Shown here: positions 11,983 through 24,043 of the stretch, in pieces
Layout: each line of letters begins with the position of its first letter
Numbering within the stretch: position 1 is the stretch's first letter
Source of the DNA: Paramecium pentaurelia
Lineage: Eukaryota > Ciliophora > Oligohymenophorea > Peniculida > Parameciidae
Assembly: GCA_905183005.1 (NCBI GenBank)
Contig: CAJJDO010000133.1
Coordinates: 245,017 to 309,016 of the forward strand
Reading direction: 5' to 3'
Length of the DNA: 64,000 nt
Notes under the pieces: model-generated
Seen by the model: only the letters and a program-made list of their open reading frames with translations
What the model was told of the DNA's origin: nothing
Databases searched by the model: none
Translations under genes and position numbers: made by a program

Positions 11983-12795
11983 ATGTTAATATTTTTTTTA
12001 ACTTTCCTCAACCCATTATTAGCTTAAGATCAAGCATCTCTACCTGCTCCTACATTATCATATTTAAGAGGAACTGAGTTTCAACATTTAATGGAATCAT
12101 TGATAGGAAAATAATATGGATATACTAAAGCTTAATTAGCAGAAATGGGAGGTTAGAGTGTTGCAGAATACATTCTCTATTTATCTAGAATAGATGTGCC
12201 ACTTAAAAGAGTTATTTTTATTATTGGATAAGATTTCTCAGGATCCTCATATCAAAACGGATATTTTGGTTTAGCAGCTGCACGTTATTTGGCTTAAAGA
12301 AAAGTAGAAGTTGATGTTGTACTTTTATATCCTAATGATCCACTAAGAAGTAGATTAGCAATGCAATGTAAATCACATTCAGCAACATTACATTTTGATA
12401 TACTTCAAAATCTATAAGAACAATTAAATGTTTAAATGACCAAGAACATTCTAGCAAATTGGTTAAATGATTATGATTTAGTTGTAGATGCCATCTCACT
12501 TACTTCAATAGAATAACCAAAAACTCCTGTAAGAGAATTTATGCATGCCTTTTCAGAAGTAAGTAAAAAAGTACTAGCTATTAATTTGCCTGTTGGATGG
12601 CATACAGACAATGGAAATCTGTATAATGTATATGTGCCACAGTTTGTAATCTCATTGGGATTACCTTTAAAGGGTATAAAGGAATTTGAAGGATAACATG
12701 CAATAGGTGGTAGATACATACCTTAAACAAATACTTTTAATTATGTGTTGCCTAAATATAAAATTGAAGATAGTTTCCATTTACTATAAAAGTGA
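11983..12795 (+). CDS. NAD(P)H-hydrate epimerase, YjeF_N domain
   Basis: This enzyme repairs damaged NADHX and NADPHX by epimerising the hydrate so that the dehydratase can act. The 270-residue product needs no intron. After a hydrophobic leader MLIFFLTFLNPLLAQD, which looks like a signal peptide, the YjeF_N domain follows: AEMGGQSVAEYIL, VIFIIGQDFSGSSYQNG (normally GxGNNGGDG), AARYLAQRKVEVDVVLLYP and DYDLVVDAIS. It ends with LAINLPVGWHTDNG and ISLGLPLKGIKEF. The usual GNGxNGGDG loop is changed to GQDFSGSSYQNG, and the VDAIFG motif lacks its FG, so activity is not certain. There is no dehydratase (YjeF_C) half. The leader implies a secretory or AIBP-like location. The family call is good; catalysis is open. 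Confidence 0.85.
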
Positions 12796-12817
12796 ATTTT
12801 ATATAAATTAATTTGTC

Positions 12818-14150
12818 ATGTTCTAAAAATTTGGATAACAACTTAAACCTATAATCAATCGATCTTCTTCTGAAAATAAAAAAGAGTAACCAATTGCTAA
12901 GCCTAATTATCATTTTACATAGAAAAGAGACAGAAGTGAATCAAGAGTACAATAATCTACAGTTGAAGATTAAAATCAGAATAGCTTAAAACCATAATCA
13001 AATTTGATTTAGAGTGTTCCTGCTTAAAGATTGACAATAAAATTACCTGATTTAAAAGGCTATTAGAAGTAAATGGAGAAATCAACATCAGGAGCTGATT
13101 TAACAAAAAAGCCACCTCTTTTAAAGAATAGACTTATATTAGATTCTAAAACAAAATAATAGCTATAAGGATAATAAAGTTTATTAACTTAGACTCTTCC
13201 TATTAAGAGTTAAAGAGAAGAGAGTTAGACAACTTAATAATAAGGAAAGAATAAAATAAAGATTACTCATTATAGTTAATCTAGAGCAGGATTTGATGGA
13301 ATTTAAGAGAAAACTAATCAAGATAGAGAACTTTGTTTATAATTGGATGATAATAATTATGCATTTGCAGTAATGGATGGTCATGGGATGGATGGAGAAT
13401 ATGTGAGTTCATTTATAAAAGAATTGTTAAAATGTATAAAAATGTTATAAATGTAGATAATTTAACTAAATTTTATAAGGTATTTGATTTTCAGAAAGTA
13501 TTCTTTGAAATGCATTAGAAAATGAAATTTTAGACAGAATTTGGTTGTCAATTTTCAGGTAGTACTTTGACAGTATTATTAATAAGAGAGAATACTATTT
13601 CATGTGGATGGGTTGGAGATAGTAGAGCAATTTTAGTAAAAAGAAATAACAATAATAATAATTTAAATGTAGTTGAATTATCAATAGATCATAAACCACA
13701 TTTAGAGAATGAAAGATAAAGAATTGAATAAAATGGAGGAGTAGTAGATACATATCATTTACCTAATGGAGCACCTATTGGACCATCAAGAGTATGGGCA
13801 AGGGGAGCATAATTTCCTGGATTGGCTATGAGTAGAAGTTTAGGAGATACTGTTGCTGCAGCAATAGGAGTTTCATAGACTCCAGATATTAAATAATTAG
13901 AAATTGACAATAAAGAGGATATATTTATAGTTTTAGGATCAGATGGAATATGGGAATTTTTAGATAATTAGAGTGTATTATGAGTTTAATAATCAAGATT
14001 GCTGAATTAGTGTATCCATTTTATTAGAAGAATGATGCTTAGGGAGCATGTTAGAAGATTATTTAGGAATCAGTGGCTGGATGGAAAGCACATAGTGAAG
14101 GAATAGATGACATTACTGCAATTGTTATTTTCTTTTAATATGAATTGTGA
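12818..14150 (+). CDS. PP2C-type Ser/Thr phosphatase
   Basis: PPM-family phosphatases remove phosphate from Ser/Thr using two metal ions. A disordered N-terminus of about 150 residues precedes the domain. Motifs in order: RAGFDGIQEKTNQDREL, FAVMDGHGMDGEYVS (metal-binding Asp and Gly), SGSTLTVLL, CGWVGDSRAILV, LSIDHKPHLENERQRI, LAMSRSLGD, VLGSDGIWEFLDNQ and GIDDITAIVIFF. All four acidic metal ligands seem present. Two 23-nt introns are inferred, at 13434-13456 (TAG) and 13975-13997 (AAG). The second gives NQSIAELVYPFYQKND, the expected family spacing, and without it the frame stops at TGA 13980. The product is about 428 residues. Its stop is 12 bp from the convergent acyl-CoA oxidase stop. Confidence 0.94.
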
Positions 14151-14162
14151 TAATGTTAAAAA

Positions 14163-16192
14163 TCATAATTTAGCATTTACTTCTCTCATTTTTTGAATGT
14201 AATTGATGCCATTGTGCACTTATTATTTATTTAATGAATTTTCTTTTGAAGCAAAATTGTACATGTTTTAATAAACATCACCATCTTTTGGTGCAATCAA
14301 GCTTTACAATGAATTATCAGACAATCCTTATGCTTCAACTAAACTTAAAGCATTTAATCTTATTATTGGATATAGTGATTCTCTAGTATCTTATAATGTT
14401 TGTATTTATTGACTATTAATTTAATTTTCTATTTCTTAAATAAAATATATTACTTAATAATAATCCTTACATGTTATTCAATAACATAGTAATACCATAA
14501 ATTCTAGCTAAAACTGTTAAGATTTCTTTAGTTTCTTTTGCTTTGTTATTAATAGTATCTAAGAAACAAAGCATGTTAAAATAAGGTATGAATGTAGATG
14601 CAGCTTTAGCTAAAGCAATACCAGCTTTAGTGTCCCAACTTTCTTTCATATCAGTATGAGACATTAACTTTTAGGCTGCATATTTAGTCAGAATTGAACA
14701 ATTTAAACCTAATAGAGTAATTAAATTATCAAGAGTTGTAACATCATCAACTTTAGCTGTTTCTAATGATAAGAATTTAAAGAATTCAGGAACTGCATTT
14801 GGTTTTGATACTACATGTTATAATTATTTAAGTAAGTATCTAGCTAATTATAAATTTAATATAGTATTTTCTCCTTCTAAAGTAATCTAAATATAATTAA
14901 TAAATATATTACATTTGGAGACATTTCAAAGAAAATGACTGGTAATCCAGAATAATGAGCAAATCCATGTCCTCCACAACTTAATCTACACCATTCTGCA
15001 CAATTTGCTACAAAATATGTATAATTAGCTTTGGCTCCACTTAATACAGCATGAGTTAATCCAAGTAAACTAAAATCATTTTATTAAGATATTCTATTGA
15101 AATTATCATTTACTAATTCTTTAATTTTTACACTTCCAAAAACACAAGCATAAAATTCAGCTAATAATGGGAATAATTTCTATTATTAACATTAATAATC
15201 TAAAATTCTTATCTCTTATTTATTATCATCTTTAAATTATTTTCTATATAATGAATAACGAACAGCTATTGTTAAAGCTCTACCACCAAATTTTGTATAT
15301 TGATCACAAAGAATATTTCTCATATACATCATACTTCCATATCCTACTTTTGGATTACCTTATCTTTCTACTTTTCCATCTCTACTAACTTTAATGTATC
15401 TATTTAATAAACTATCCAAAGGAGCTCTAAAATGATCAAAACTCATGAATCCATTATCTTTTACTGAATAACCCATTTTTGGACCAATATCACCAATTTC
15501 AATACCTGATAATGGTTTATGAGTCTCCTTATCTCTTATTCTAATCCAAAATGGATGTACTCCATATCCTTTACCATCTACTTGTAATTAAGCAAATACT
15601 AAAGCAAATTCACAATACAATCCTAATTCTCCTGGCCAAACTAAGTCTTAATAATTTAGAAATACATTTAGTTGCTTCTATATTTGGAGTATGAATCACA
15701 AATTCTGAAGTTTATTTATCAAAAACAGCTACTGTTTATAAATTTTAAACATCAGATCCATGACCTAATTCTGTTTAGGCATAACATCCAAATGCATTTA
15801 GATTCTTTAATAAAGTCATCCATTTAGAAATCTATTCATCAGATGCCAAAACTTAGAATGCAGGTATGACCATGGCAAAATGGACTGTAGATATGAAGAT
15901 ACCCTATGGACATAATACATTTGGAGTATAATAATTTGGATCAGCCAATGATAATTTTTTTAAAGCTTCAACTGTTCTTTCAGCATTTAAAAGAATCTTA
16001 GTAATATATGAAAATATAAACTTGATCCTATCTTGACATATTGTAAAAATTATGATTAACTTTGAACAAAGGATGATTATCAAAGAAACTTTATCTCTCA
16101 AGAAATTTATCAAAGTAATCTTTGCCTCCATAGAGTAAATGTGACATTTCTAACAATGGGAATTAACCCTATTTTCTTTCAGCTTCTAACAT
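14163..16192 (-). CDS. Peroxisomal acyl-CoA oxidase
   Basis: This flavoenzyme does the first step of peroxisomal fatty-acid beta-oxidation, making trans-2-enoyl-CoA and H2O2. The product is 642 residues, usual for the family. Motifs: YAQTELGHGSDVQNLQT (FAD-binding core), KFWPGELG, GDIGPKMGY, MSFDHFRAP, SCGGHGFAHYSGLP and ITLEGENTILNLQLARYLL, where the Glu of EGENT is the catalytic base. The last residues are AKL, an accepted variant of the SKL peroxisome-import signal. Four introns are removed: 15997-16021 (ends AAG), 15641-15665, 14887-14912 and 14429-14453. The start at 16192 gives MLEAERKQGQFPLLEM, like other oxidases, which begin with a short ER-xx segment. Confidence 0.95.
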
Positions 16193-16278
16193 TGTATATT
16201 TTATAATTATTTTTTTTATGATGCACTTATTATGTAATTATTATAAATAATACGCACGTAAATATAACATTACATATT

Positions 16279-19130
16279 TCAATAATATTCATCTTCTTCA
16301 ACTTCATCAAACATAGAAATAGTTGGCTACTTCCAATTCTTTTTTGTCTCATCATCAACTAAAGTATTAATTAAATAAACCATAAAAGCCTCAAGTTTAT
16401 AATATAAAGGCTATTAAAATCTTTATTCATAAGTCCATTCTTTCTATATATTATATAATCTAATTTATACTTCTTCTTTCTTTCCTATTGCAATTGGAGA
16501 ATATTTTTCAGCTATTCTAGCTATAGCTTCCAAAAATTCTATCCATTACATTTAAAATAATCTATCACTTTCTAATTCATCAACTTATGTCAACATTGAT
16601 AAATTAAATGCTAAATTTACATCTCTTTCCACAAAATTCTCATCATACAAATTTGCTTTATTACATATATCTTTCAATTCATCTAAACACATAAAAGGTG
16701 GTTGACCTGGTTTTACTTTCTTTTAAGAATTTCTCATATAAACATAATCAATAACCCATTTATATTTTTTACATACATCATCACATTACTCTACAAAATA
16801 ACGTTCAGCTCTCCATTTATGACAATCATATTATGATAAATGAGGCATACATTAATCTAAAATCATTTTTGTTGCTTAAACAATATTAATTTGAGGATTA
16901 AATCTCACATATTTATCATCTGACAATCTAACTAAAAATTCCATCATTTGATATCTTACTAAAGATCTTTCAGGATTTCTGTAATTTCCTTTCCAATCTA
17001 TAGATGAAGCACTACAAGTTGCTATAAATTTCAAATCTACATCAGCCAATTTCAATTATTTTCCATCTATTAATTAACATTAATTAACAAAATCTGATGT
17101 TGGATTTACTGACATTGAAAATACATCTCCTGTAGGATTTACACTAGCATAAAATCTATATGTTTCTCTCATTGGTTTATATGCTTGCCATAACATTTCT
17201 TTAACTTAATCTTATTCTTCTTATTTTTTTACAAACTTAGTTATTTTACAACAAGCCCAATCTCTTTCAAAACATTTCCTTAATAATTCTTCAGTATCAA
17301 ATTTATATTTTGGTGCCCAAATAGAAATAGGATAACTCCAAATTCTTTTTTATTTCTTTCTTTTTGCTGGAATATAAATTGGATCTTAAGTTCTTGGTAA
17401 AACATCATATGTAGGATACCAATCTTCTATTACAGGTTTTGATTTAGTAAACTTTTCTAAATTAGTTTCATCTATCAACACATTAATTACTTAATCTGCT
17501 ATTGTAACCTTAGTTCTAAACTTTTCTATATGTTATTTGATTGGAGCTGTTTGACTTGCTATTTATATAGAATTAGCAGTATAAAAATATTCAATATCTC
17601 CTGTTGGAATCATTCGATGAGTCTTAAAATTACCATTTGAATCAGGTTTGCCTAAAAATATAGGTTCAAAACCTTCATAATCAAAATGAATAAATATTGG
17701 TTCTTCAGAACAAGCACCACTTTGATCTATATAATATATTATTAAAAATACTGGGAATCCATTCAAAAGTACTCATTTACCATTCATCACAAATCCAACA
17801 AATATCTTTTAATTTCTCAAAATGAGTAGAATGTTCATATGGTTTTGGATTTGGAGATACTCCTTTAATTCTTTAATCTACATGAATAGAATTATAATTT
17901 TTCATATTATTTTCAATAATTAGAAATCCTTTTGAATCCACATAACCAAAATTACCCCTAAAATGGAAACCATATATAGAATGATTGGATTTTAAGGCTT
18001 CTGAAATTTAAAGACAATCTTAATATGTGAATCCATTAGCTGATAAATCTAAATGTTGTATTGTTTTATTTTCAATTATAAAATCTTTAAGGGCTGTTAT
18101 AATGACATTGCCAGCTCCAAGTAAATTATAAGAGAAATCTAAAACCTTAATATTTTTATTGGTTTAAAGAACTTTGAATATTTCAAGACCCCCAGATCCT
18201 TTGATAGAATTCCATCTTAGATATAATTCAAGAAGTGTGTCATTTTATTCAATCATTTGCTTAATCGATATATATGATGCATTTGTAATATTATTCTTTG
18301 ATATATTGAGCATCTCTACAGATGGATTCTTACTCATGGCCTTACACAAGTCTGATATTAATGTGTCTCCTAATTAATTATCTTCTAAATTGAGAATCTA
18401 GATCCTTGAGATTGCAATTCAAATTTACTTGCATGTCTACAATGGTAAACATTATAGAATTGGGTCAAGACCTTTCTATCCGATGGTATTAGTTTGAAAC
18501 TCAATTATTCTAGCTTGTTTGCTGATTAATGGAAACAACTACGATGCTCCATGTTCTTTGATTCTATTGCGATTGAAATTGAAATCTTGGATAGTAGGTA
18601 ATGTTCTTAGTCCTTCTGATAATACTTCTACATATTTATCACCAAATTTTTAGTTTTAAATGGCAATCGAATTCTTATCTCCTTTAAGTTTGATTAAACC
18701 CATTTTGCATGGTAATATTTTAAGCTTTTCTGCTCTTTGGATTAGATTAGTCTACACAGAATCTATATATATTATATAAAGAAAAGTACTTGTAATATTC
18801 TCAAATTGATTCTATTCTAGAATTCGTTTTATATTTTTGAAAGTGTGATAATAAGATTTATAGGCGTCATCTCCAACAAGGTCTTTAGGCTTACGGTCTA
18901 GGTAAGGTTCTTCTTGATTATTTGATAGTGTGGCATATACATCTTTCTAAACAATAACCAATTCAGTTAACATCGCTAATCAAATCTCGTTCTTTGGCAG
19001 ATTATTGGATCTTATAATACTATCTGTTATAACGTTTAGGGACATTACTAGAATGTTCGTGTATCCCACTATGATAAGGTGATTTTTCAAAACCAACTAA
19101 TGTTATTCTAGGTAATGCCAATGATCTCAT
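16279..19130 (-). CDS. Leucine-rich-repeat protein with large unknown C-terminal half
   Basis: The predicted protein is 916 residues with four introns: 18947-18971, 18763-18789 (27 nt, in frame), 18405-18428 (24 nt, ends AAG, holds an in-frame TGA) and 17727-17751. The N-terminal exon begins MRSLALPRITLVG. An internal ATG at 18973 would skip it, but that exon splices cleanly. Residues of about 150-390 form RI-type leucine-rich repeats (LNLEDNQLGDTLISDL, VEMLNISKNNITNASY, LLELYLRWNSIKGSGG, VLDFSYNLLGAG, LDLSANGFTYQD). The C-terminal 500 residues, rich in Trp, Tyr and Cys, match no domain I can name. They include W-containing blocks such as KDICWICDEWQ and CHKWRAERYF, and an acidic end EVEEDEYY. 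Similar LRR proteins are often ciliary in ciliates, but that is inference. Confidence 0.85.
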
Positions 19131-19269
19131 AGAAAATTTATTCTACTAAAATATAATACATTTTTTACCAATTTTTTGGGAGTGTCAGTTTCAAGTGTTG
19201 TTATTTAATGCATATTTGTAAATTGTATTATATTATTATTAATATAATTATATAAGAATTTTATAATAA

Positions 19270-20317
19270 TCAATTTCCAATTTCAAATGTCTCCTTCTCA
19301 CTATCATTAGTTTGATCCTATTTTGAAAGTACTGCTGATTTTATTTATTTTTTAATGACAATTTCATCAAATTCATCATCATCATTTTTAGATAATGTTA
19401 AAGTTTTTATTATGGAGGCTTACTTAATTATTTCTCTTTAAATAGTGTAAGATCTTGAGACACTTTAAAATTTATGTTATTCAATTGGTACAATACTACC
19501 ATTTCTTCTTTGATTTAATTATTCAGGAGATGAATTAATAAATTACTGATATTATAAAGCCACTGGTCTCACATCAGGAAGCTTATTTAATTTTTATAAA
19601 GATTACTTATGAGATCCAAATCAAAAATGGTAGTATTTATTCAAGTTCTTTATCTTATATGTCATAAAAGAAATCCTTAACTTTAAAACCATTTTCTGGA
19701 TTAAGTGTAAATGACAAGATTGAATTCTTAATTATAATTAATATATACTTACATCAACAATAATAATATCTTTCAAATCTCTACCTAATTTATTTAGATC
19801 TTTAGTCAAACCACTTTTTATAATTGTACAATTCTCTCTAAATAATCTGTCTATAGCCTTTTTATCAGGATCAACAAAATCCATTACAGGTTTAGCATAT
19901 TCTTTAAGACTTGCAGTCCATAAAATAATATCATAAAAATTGCTTAGTTCATCAATGAATTATTTAGCACCAGGTCGTACAAGGACATAAACTTTGAAAT
20001 TTTATGATTAAACAACAATCTTTATATGTCACTAGAATTGTACATCTAAACAAAGATCGTAATTATCCATAGGTTAAAATTGACTATGTACTAATGTTTC
20101 ATCTAAATCTAAGACTATAATTTTCTTTTATCCAAACTGAGAATTATTTGTTTATTAATACAATAAAGGATGATTTGGGTGTATCAATTTCTGGATGATA
20201 TTAATTTGATGATCCTTATTTCTTTTTTCTATTAAATATTTGTAAACAAGCACATAATCGAGAAAATAGAGATCTTTGTTCTTCTTACTATTAGTATATG
20301 ATTTAATTGTTTGACAT
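19270..20317 (-). CDS. SCP/FCP1-type HAD phosphatase (NIF domain)
   Basis: This family of Asp-based phosphatases includes SCP1, which acts on the RNA polymerase II tail, and Dullard. The 315-residue product has a basic, Cys-containing N-terminus, then KKIIVLDLDETLVHSQF, the DxDxT nucleophile motif. It continues with FKVYVLVRPGAKQFIDEL, YDIILWTASLKEYAKPV, DLKDIIIVDNSILSFTLN and a shortened C-terminal helix DKELEQILPFL. Four introns are inferred: 20137-20161 (CAG), 20020-20043 (AAG, contains TGA), 19727-19752 (AAG) and 19582-19606 (AAG). Each lands at a family-consistent junction. A disordered tail of about 90 residues follows. Substrate unknown. Confidence 0.93.
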
Positions 20318-20356
20318 TATAATATATATTTAAATATATATTTTATATGAATGTTA

Positions 20357-20977
20357 TCAATTTATGAAGTCTGTTGTTTATCTTCTTAAATGATGTCTAC
20401 TCTAAATTCTTTTTTCATTACATTCAGTATAATCATCAATGATCAATTTTACTTAGATTTATTTATTAAATGAGACTCTTTTAGGTGAAATAGCATTAGC
20501 CATTTATGGAGATGGAGTAGATTATAAAGGTTCAAGAATAATATGCTTTTTGTTCCGTACAGGTTGATCTTCTACTAATTCAAAGAAATCTAAAACGTCT
20601 GATTGTTGACTACTGTTCGAATTTTTTCTTTTCAATATACTTTTTGGTTAATTATTTTAGATTCCCATATCTTCAAATTGGACTAATAATACTTTTTTTT
20701 AATTTTATTGCTCTTGGTTTAAAGAGAATTTCTTATTCTTAATGATGGATTGATAAGATGATCTTTAAGTAAGAGGTTCTTATAATTAATCAAATAGACT
20801 ATTTCTGCCACTCAATAATGCATCAGTTGCTCTACTCGTATGTTATATATTTTGAAGGGATTTAAATTATTGATTCATTTAGATTTCAGGTAATAAATGA
20901 GGTTTAGTTTATTATTGTTGTTATTGATTCCTATCTAAAAATTTAGGATCACAATAATATAGAGGTTTGTATAGCAT
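20357..20977 (-). CDS. Gln/Ser-rich protein of unknown function
   Basis: This single frame of 206 residues starts MLYKPLYYCDPKFL and ends at TGA 20357-20359. No intron is needed. The composition is polar, rich in Gln, Ser and Lys, with a repeated KRKNSN/KRVSF pattern of basic residues before Ser, which would suit kinase sites. No membrane segment or known domain is seen. It ends 39 bp before the start of the phosphatase gene on the same strand, so a shared transcript cannot be excluded. Confidence 0.65.
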
Positions 20978-21555
20978 GTTTAAATTAATAAATAATTTTG
21001 TTTTTTTTCAATTAATATAAAGATTAGTATCATAATCATTAAAAATGTATTAATGTTCTACAAATCTATTCTCAATTTGATTAAATATCAACACTATCTA
21101 TTTATTTTAATTTAAATTCATCAAATTTTGATAAAGAAATTAAAGCAAATATATTGACTGACATTGTTTTTACATACTAAATAATTAAGAACTTAATCTA
21201 AATCTTAGTATTTAATAATATTAATTTAATAATCTAAAATCTTTGACTTTCTTATTTCATTAAATGAATTGTTTTATAGTATTTTAATATTTCTAATTTT
21301 GAATATTTATCATTTATAAACAAATCATCATATAATAAAAAATATATGAATGATACATTTCAATTTATAGTTTAAATTTGATTGAAATCTAATATTTAAA
21401 ATTAATGAATACTATTTTAAGGAATGTAATCTATTTTAATAAAGAATTGAATTAGATAGGTTGTCTAAATAATGTTTTGAAATGATAAGTTACAAATTCT
21501 CTATATTTTATATAATTTTTTATCTTTTTCTTATAGGATAAATTATACATAATTA
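20978..21555. other. Intergenic, divergent promoters
   Basis: These 578 bp of A+T-rich sequence lie between divergent starts at 20977 and 21556. I see no gene, RNA or repeat. Confidence 0.55.
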
Positions 21556-23391
21556 ATGTTTCAAGAATTTTTACAAGAATTGGGTTCTCTAAAAATTACA
21601 GAGCTTTCCTTCACATTTCGAAATTAATTCAAAATTAAAGAAAACTTCATCAACCCTAATAGTAAACATTTTGATTCGATTGCTCAAAAGTATACTATTA
21701 TTATTATGAAATTATTATAGATTATTGTCTGAAGAAAAAGCAAGTATTAAACGTAAATGGGACAAATAATGTAAAATGATGTTCATTTGGATATTGGGAA
21801 AATTCTTTTAATTGAAAAATAAGAAAACAATCAATCCTACTCAAGAAGAATGGGGATAATTATCAAATATTCTAAAAATAGATGAAGTCACTCTAAAATA
21901 AAGATGGATTACTCTTATTAATCCAGTATCTAAGAGTATTAATTGGGATCCAGAAGAAGATGAAATCATTCGATCGCTTATGAAGTATTCAATATTCGTA
22001 TTTGTAATAAAGTGAATAGGATGAAAAACATATATGGACACATATAGCTTTAGAATTGTATAATTAAAACAATGGACAATACATCAGAACTCCAAAATAG
22101 GTTAGAGAAAGATGGATGAATTATTTAAATCCAAAACTTAAAAAGTATAAATGAGAATTTAACAAATTAATAGAACTAATTGGAATTAATAAGAAGATCT
22201 TTAATTATTAAATATGGTTGTTAAGAATGGAAAGAGATGGTCATTAATATCCAGTCTTTTGGATGGTAGAACAGAAAATCAAGTTAAAAATAGGTAATCA
22301 TTTTATATATTTTAAATAGATTTAAGAGTTTAATCCAAAAAATATACAAAGATGAAGATGATGATGATATAGAAGAATTAGAAGCTATCAAAGAGTATTT
22401 AAATAAATAAAATGTATAACAAATCTAGGAACCATAAAAAGAAGAATCTCAAATTAGAATGACTTATTTGAGATAAGTTAAATCTAAAACTAATCTAAAA
22501 TAATTTAATAAAATTGAAGAACTAGAAGTATTAACAAAAAAAAGAAAGGCTATAAAAGATGTATTATAAATTGATGAATAAGTGAATGTAAATTCATCAA
22601 AGGATTTATAATTTACATCAAAATAATAGAATAATAAAGTAAAAGTAGAAGAAAATAGACAAGATATATAAGTAGAACCATAATAATAATAATAAATTTT
22701 ATTTGAACAATAATAAAAGATGTAATAATATTTCTAATCCTAATTATTAAATGAAAATAATAAAAAAGATCTCTCAACTCCTAACACTTTATATTATAAT
22801 ATTTAACCATCCTTTTAAAAAATAGAAGAATTAAAAAATGATTAATTTGCATTTAAATAAGTATAATAATCTCCTATTTAATAATCCAATTAATATTTAT
22901 ATTAAGGATATAGAACTTATTAAGAAGAAATGTAATAATAATTTTAATAAACTCCTGTGTAAATGTTGATGGGATAATATTTTAAGAATTATCACTAAAA
23001 TTACAATTTAATTTCTCCTTTCCCATAAGTTAATTAAACTCCTATGGTTTACACTCCTGCCTAAGCTATGTATATTTATAATAATAATAATCCTTATAAT
23101 ATGGGTGTTTCACCTCTTTTGATTAGAAGTCCATATCCTGAGAATTTATCACCAAATATTGCTCCATAATAGTAATAACTTTAGGGTATTTGGTAAAACC
23201 CTCAATAAACATCGATGGAGTATTTACAGAATGAATAAAAGTTATCTATGGTAAGAATATTTATATATTAATTTTAGAATAAATTAGAATTTCTATAATC
23301 TAATAACTTAGTTGATAAATGGAAATAGAAAAGAGTAAATGAAAAGTAGAATACTTCATTTCAAGAATCCTTTTAATCACTTGATTAATGA
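21556..23391 (+). CDS. Myb-domain transcription factor
   Basis: The protein is about 564 residues, with introns at 21690-21720, 21985-22012 (AAG), 22145-22173, 22294-22319 and 23251-23277. The Myb repeats occupy about residues 80-230. A degenerate first repeat (QEEWGQLSNILKIDEVTLKQRW) is followed by INWDPEEDEIIRSLM, HIWTHIALELYNQ and YIRTPKQVRERWMNYLNP. The last repeat reads TNWNQQEDLQLLNMVVKNG, KRWSLISSLLDGRTENQVKNR. The conserved Trp residues and the ENQVKNR recognition helix indicate sequence-specific DNA binding. The C-terminal 300 residues are Gln/Asn/Pro-rich and look like a disordered activation region. Codons TAA and TAG supply most Gln. Targets unknown. Confidence 0.92.
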
Positions 23392-23417
23392 ATTATTTTT
23401 GTTTAATGATCTATTTA

Positions 23418-24020
23418 TCATTAAATAATTTCAACATCATTTAAGAATTGTGGCTATCTATAACCATGTTTATGTATGTATGTTTTATAATATCGAGATC
23501 CTGGAGAGTGATTAATCTATTAATTAAGTAAACGAATTTTTTCTTAATTTTAGATTTGAAACTCATCATCTCTTTATTTTTTTTGTACTTATAATTTTCT
23601 TAATAAATTATTCTTCTATTTTTACTCATTAGGTTTAATATCTTATTTTAATGGTGAAGTTTTTTTGAAAAATGGATCTTCATCTTCCATTTTGATTTAT
23701 CTAATTTTTTAATATTAATCATCATGTAGTAATTATTTAAGATGTGTATGATGTTAATAACTATTTCTTCTATTGTGAAATTTAATTGATTTTTCTAATT
23801 TAGTTAAACATTAGAATGATTTATTGGGCTGTATACTTACCATATGTTTAGGTGTAGATATTTTACCAATATTCTCTTAATATGGTAATTTATCAGAAAA
23901 AGTGAATACTCTAAATTTTTTATTGGATAAACTATCCTCTACAATTTATTACTTAATTTAAGGAGAATAATTAAATAGATGATCTAAAGTTTTTACTCTT
24001 AATAATTTATTCTTATTCAT
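23418..24020 (-). CDS. Basic protein of unknown function
   Basis: This 200-residue protein is read without introns from ATG at 24018-24020 to TGA at 23418-23420. It is basic, rich in Lys, Gln, His and Asn, with no membrane segment. A KQREDDEFQIQNQEK-like stretch may be helical, and the end, YKTYIHKHGYRQPQFL, is aromatic and basic. No domain is recognised. It converges with the Myb gene at 26 bp and starts 23 bp from the stop of the MFS gene on the same strand. Confidence 0.65.
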
Positions 24021-24043
24021 ATTTTATTATAATTAATTAACTA

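Noticed and set aside
18971..18973. Start of the LRR gene at this internal ATG
   Set aside because: An upstream exon from ATG 19130 joins cleanly through a 25-nt TAG intron, and the internal ATG lies at the intron edge.
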